Part shown: positions 61,661 to 64,000 of the stretch, in pieces
Numbering within the stretch: position 1 is the stretch's first letter
Layout of the letters: each line of letters begins with the position of its first letter
Source: Olsenella sp. KGMB02461
GTDB lineage: Bacteria; Actinomycetota; Coriobacteriia; Coriobacteriales; Atopobiaceae
Length of the DNA stretch: 64,000 nucleotides
Assembly: GCF_012584445.1 (NCBI RefSeq)
Contig: NZ_JABAHI010000008.1
Location: forward strand, 806,001 to 870,000
Reading direction: 5' to 3'
Made by a program: the position numbers and the translations under genes
Notes under the pieces: model-generated
Told to the model about the DNA's origin: nothing
What the model saw: the letters and a program-made list of their open reading frames with translations, nothing else
Databases searched by the model: none

Positions 61661-64000
61661 ATGGCCCAGGCGGACACCCATACACTTCACAGCGCAGCCA
61701 ATGACGTGCTGCATACCACCAATGTCGCCGAGCATCGCTTTGTGGACCTTTCCGAGGCCGACCCTTTAGCCGCCTTCTGCTTTGCGGTGGGTGTGCTGGC
61801 CATCGTCGTCATCATCGCCGCGGTGGTGTCGCCCGCGCTCAAGAGCCGGTTCAAATGGCTGGGCACCATGGGCGGCAAGTTTTTCCTGGTCATTGTGGGG
61901 GCGTTCTTCCTGCTGCTGCCTATCGCCATCCATCTGCCGGGCACCTCCGGAGCGCTGTGGCCCACCTTGGCCCAGGCGATCCCCGCGACGTTTTACTACA
62001 CCGTCAACATCACAGGCCTCTCGGGCGAGTTGGAGCTTTGGACGCCGGTGATCTATTCCATGCTGGGCCATGGCCTGTTGGCGACCCTCTATTACCAAGT
62101 GCTGTGCTTTTATACCGTGGCCGCCCCCATCATGCTGGCCTTGACGGCGGTGGATCTTATCGCCAACGGCATCACCGGGGCCGCCCTGTTTGTGGAAAGC
62201 CTCAAGAAGAGCGTCTTTCGCCGCCATATCTACGTGTTCTACGGCCTCAACGAGAGCACCTGCACGCTGGCCATCGACCTGTTGAGCCAGGTGCAAAACG
62301 TGTCCAGCCCCATCAAGTCCATCGCGCACCCGCTGCGAAGGGAGGCCAAGAAGCCCTCGGTGCCGCTGCTCATCTTTTGCAACTCCCAGAGCAACGCCGA
62401 GGACAACGGCCTTTTGGCCCAGCAAGTGCGCCAGGAGGCCTATGGGTGCGCCACGGTGCTCTTCACGCCGCTGGCCATCGACGTGATTCCCAACCGCCTT
62501 TCCTACCTGGCCCAAACCCGCTGCCCCACCTATTACCTCATCATCTCAGGAGACACCAACGAGAATGTGCGCGCCGCCTTGGAGCTCTGCGACTCCTTTG
62601 GGTCTCAGATGGCTCAGTGGGAGATGGACCGCCGTCGATGGGACCTCACTCGCATTGGCGAGAAGCCCGACCTTTGCTCGCGCACCAAGACCTACGCCCG
62701 CAATATCCACGTATGGTGCGCCCATTCGAACCCCGACGATGGCCTGGTGTTTGACGCCCTTCCCCAACGCCGCGCCCCGTTGGAGCTCATCGACCGCCTC
62801 GCCCGACACGATCGCAGCGAAGCCGTCTCGGCCAAGCAACATCGCCGTGCCGCAGCCGCGCTCGCTCCCTTGATGGAACGCGTGCGCAACCTCATCGAGG
62901 TGCGCCTTATCTCTGAGGAGCGGGAGGTTATCTGGGACACCCTGGTGGCGCACCCTCTGACTTCCGTCCTCGACGATGTGGACCTGTCCTCTCAAATAGT
63001 CCCTGTCCAGCATCTCTATGTGGTGGTGCTGGGCCTTGGGGCGTTTGGGTCAGAAGCCGTGCGCGCTGCCTTCTGGCTTGGCCGCCTTCCCGGCGTGGAG
63101 CTGCGCATCATAGGCATCGACAAAGAGGGGAAGGCTGCCGCCAGCCGACTGGCCGCCCTCTGGCCCTCCATGATGGCCGAGACCACCAGGCAGGGCCAGC
63201 CTAGCTGCGTCGTTTCTATGCCTCAGGGTCCTTCTGACCCTCACGACAGCCCTTCTGCCGTCTCCAACGCCTCTCGACCAAGCTCTCAAATCACCGGTAC
63301 AGCAGCCTCAGATGCCGCGCCCTCTGAGGCAGCCCCTGAGCCTTCTGAGCCTTCTGAGCCTTCTGAGCCTTCTGAGCCCGTTGCCCCAGAGCCCTCTGCG
63401 CCCGTTGCCCCCACCGTCTCAGTCATAGAGATGGATGCCGAGGGCGAAGAGCTGCGGCCTTTCCTTCGCGGCCAGGCCCAAAAGGCCTGGTTCCAAGGGT
63501 CCGACGGATTGACTGACTGCGAGGTCTCGCTGCCCCAAAACGGACGCCTCTACTTCATGGTATGCCTGGGGGACGACGAGCGCTCCATCGATGTGGCGCT
63601 ACGCTGCCAGCGCGAGCTGGCAATGCGCGTCTTGGACCGCCAGCTGGACGCAGGCACCCCGCCGCATCTCAACCCGCTGGTGGCGGTGCTGGTGCGCAAC
63701 CAGGAGATGCTGGAATCTGTGGACTGCGCCCTAAGGGCTCACGAGCACTTCTCGGTAGTGCCCTTTGGGTCCACCGCCCAGGCCTTCTCGTTCGCGTCGA
63801 TCATCGCGGCGCCCTGGGAGACGGCGGCCATCCGCCTCCAAGGCATCTACCAAGCCATGGACCACCTCGTCAAAGAAGACCGTACTCCCGTCACCCACAC
63901 CGAGGTCATGGAGGCCTACAACGCCTTCGAAGTCACCAAGCTTTCCAACAGGGCCGCCACTCGCTTCACCCCTTACCGCCTGTGGTGCGTGGGGCTCAAG
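61661..64000 (+). CDS. Membrane protein with Rossmann-like segments, C-terminus missing
   Basis: 780 codons from ATG 61661 (AAGGAG 5 bases upstream) are open to the window edge. A hydrophobic segment at about 37-60 and three or four more at 72-175 are followed by a cytoplasmic part. Two alpha/beta segments look nucleotide-binding: HIYVFYGLNESTCTLAIDLL (about 188) and YVVVLGLGAFGSEAVRAAF (about 453, GxGxxG). A Ser/Pro/Glu linker (about 500-590) includes a tandem PSE repeat. Near the edge, KLSNRAATRF recalls SNR-type motifs beside RyR-like domains, a weak resemblance. No family is assigned; an NAD-sensing or ion-channel-like role is speculation. Confidence 0.75.
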   Translation, partial: MAQADTHTLHSAANDVLHTTNVAEHRFVDLSEADPLAAFCFAVGVLAIVVIIAAVVSPALKSRFKWLGTMGGKFFLVIVGAFFLLLPIAIHLPGTSGALWPTLAQAIPATFYYTVNITGLSGELELWTPVIYSMLGHGLLATLYYQVLCFYTVAAPIMLALTAVDLIANGITGAALFVESLKKSVFRRHIYVFYGLNESTCTLAIDLLSQVQNVSSPIKSIAHPLRREAKKPSVPLLIFCNSQSNAEDNGLLAQQVRQEAYGCATVLFTPLAIDVIPNRLSYLAQTRCPTYYLIISGDTNENVRAALELCDSFGSQMAQWEMDRRRWDLTRIGEKPDLCSRTKTYARNIHVWCAHSNPDDGLVFDALPQRRAPLELIDRLARHDRSEAVSAKQHRRAAAALAPLMERVRNLIEVRLISEEREVIWDTLVAHPLTSVLDDVDLSSQIVPVQHLYVVVLGLGAFGSEAVRAAFWLGRLPGVELRIIGIDKEGKAAASRLAALWPSMMAETTRQGQPSCVVSMPQGPSDPHDSPSAVSNASRPSSQITGTAASDAAPSEAAPEPSEPSEPSEPSEPVAPEPSAPVAPTVSVIEMDAEGEELRPFLRGQAQKAWFQGSDGLTDCEVSLPQNGRLYFMVCLGDDERSIDVALRCQRELAMRVLDRQLDAGTPPHLNPLVAVLVRNQEMLESVDCALRAHEHFSVVPFGSTAQAFSFASIIAAPWETAAIRLQGIYQAMDHLVKEDRTPVTHTEVMEAYNAFEVTKLSNRAATRFTPYRLWCVGLK
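63338..63373 (+). repeat. Tandem GAGCCTTCT repeat encoding Pro-Ser-Glu
   Basis: Four exact 9-base units in the linker of the right-edge membrane protein. Length can vary by slippage without frameshift, since the unit is a multiple of three. Confidence 0.9.

Overview
The window is GC-rich apart from a few AT-rich islands and reads as a chromosome segment of an anaerobic, amino-acid-fermenting Actinomycetota, most likely a coriobacterium (Olsenella/Atopobium/Collinsella-like). This is inferred from gene content: desulfoferrodoxin instead of an oxygen-respiring set, formate-tetrahydrofolate ligase, several APC antiporters next to intracellular peptidases, PepV, a PHP-containing DnaE, and DUF5057, DUF6483 and DUF6541 proteins. 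No rRNA, tRNA, CRISPR array or complete insertion sequence was recognised.

Layout. 1-4332: end of a polysaccharide glycosyltransferase cluster (three GT2 genes on the minus strand, the first cut by the window edge). 4398-7342: UbiB-like kinase, phasin-like protein and HAD phosphatase. 7525-11243: serC, serA and a DUF1015 gene on the plus strand. 11338-12974: a lower-GC cassette with one predicted PD-(D/E)XK-like (AbiEi/DUF559-type) gene between two direct copies of a 132-bp palindromic element; a third copy lies at 19473-19605. 13230-18884: a 1,884-residue surface protein. 19700-22817: overlapping thrE-like, tcdA and tatD genes. 22874-25630: zinc/cadmium ATPase and its SmtB-type repressor with a perfect 36-bp operator. 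25840-30652: two paralogous TPR-like proteins of unknown function. 30833-35616: PepV, HAD phosphatase, fluoride channel, and a GT4/acyltransferase pair. 35806-42865: cold-shock protein, fhs, DUF6483, ruvCAB, and a glutamine-dependent NAD synthetase relative that has lost its catalytic motifs. 43571-47375: desulfoferrodoxin, DUF6541 membrane protein and acyltransferase 3. 47496-57256: four APC transporters interleaved with aminopeptidase C and a C45-like hydrolase, an amino acid/peptide utilisation island. 57481-61338: dnaE. 61661-64000: the first 780 codons of a membrane protein with Rossmann-like segments, running off the window.

The most unusual content is the 132-bp tripartite palindromic repeat (identical internal spacing in three copies, with paired base changes in the palindrome), the nuclease-like gene it brackets, a dispersed 20-base motif (CCTTGCCGAGAAACCCCTGC and relatives), the NadE-like pseudoenzyme, the TPR-like pair next to a symmetric zinc operator, and the partial Rossmann membrane protein at the right edge.
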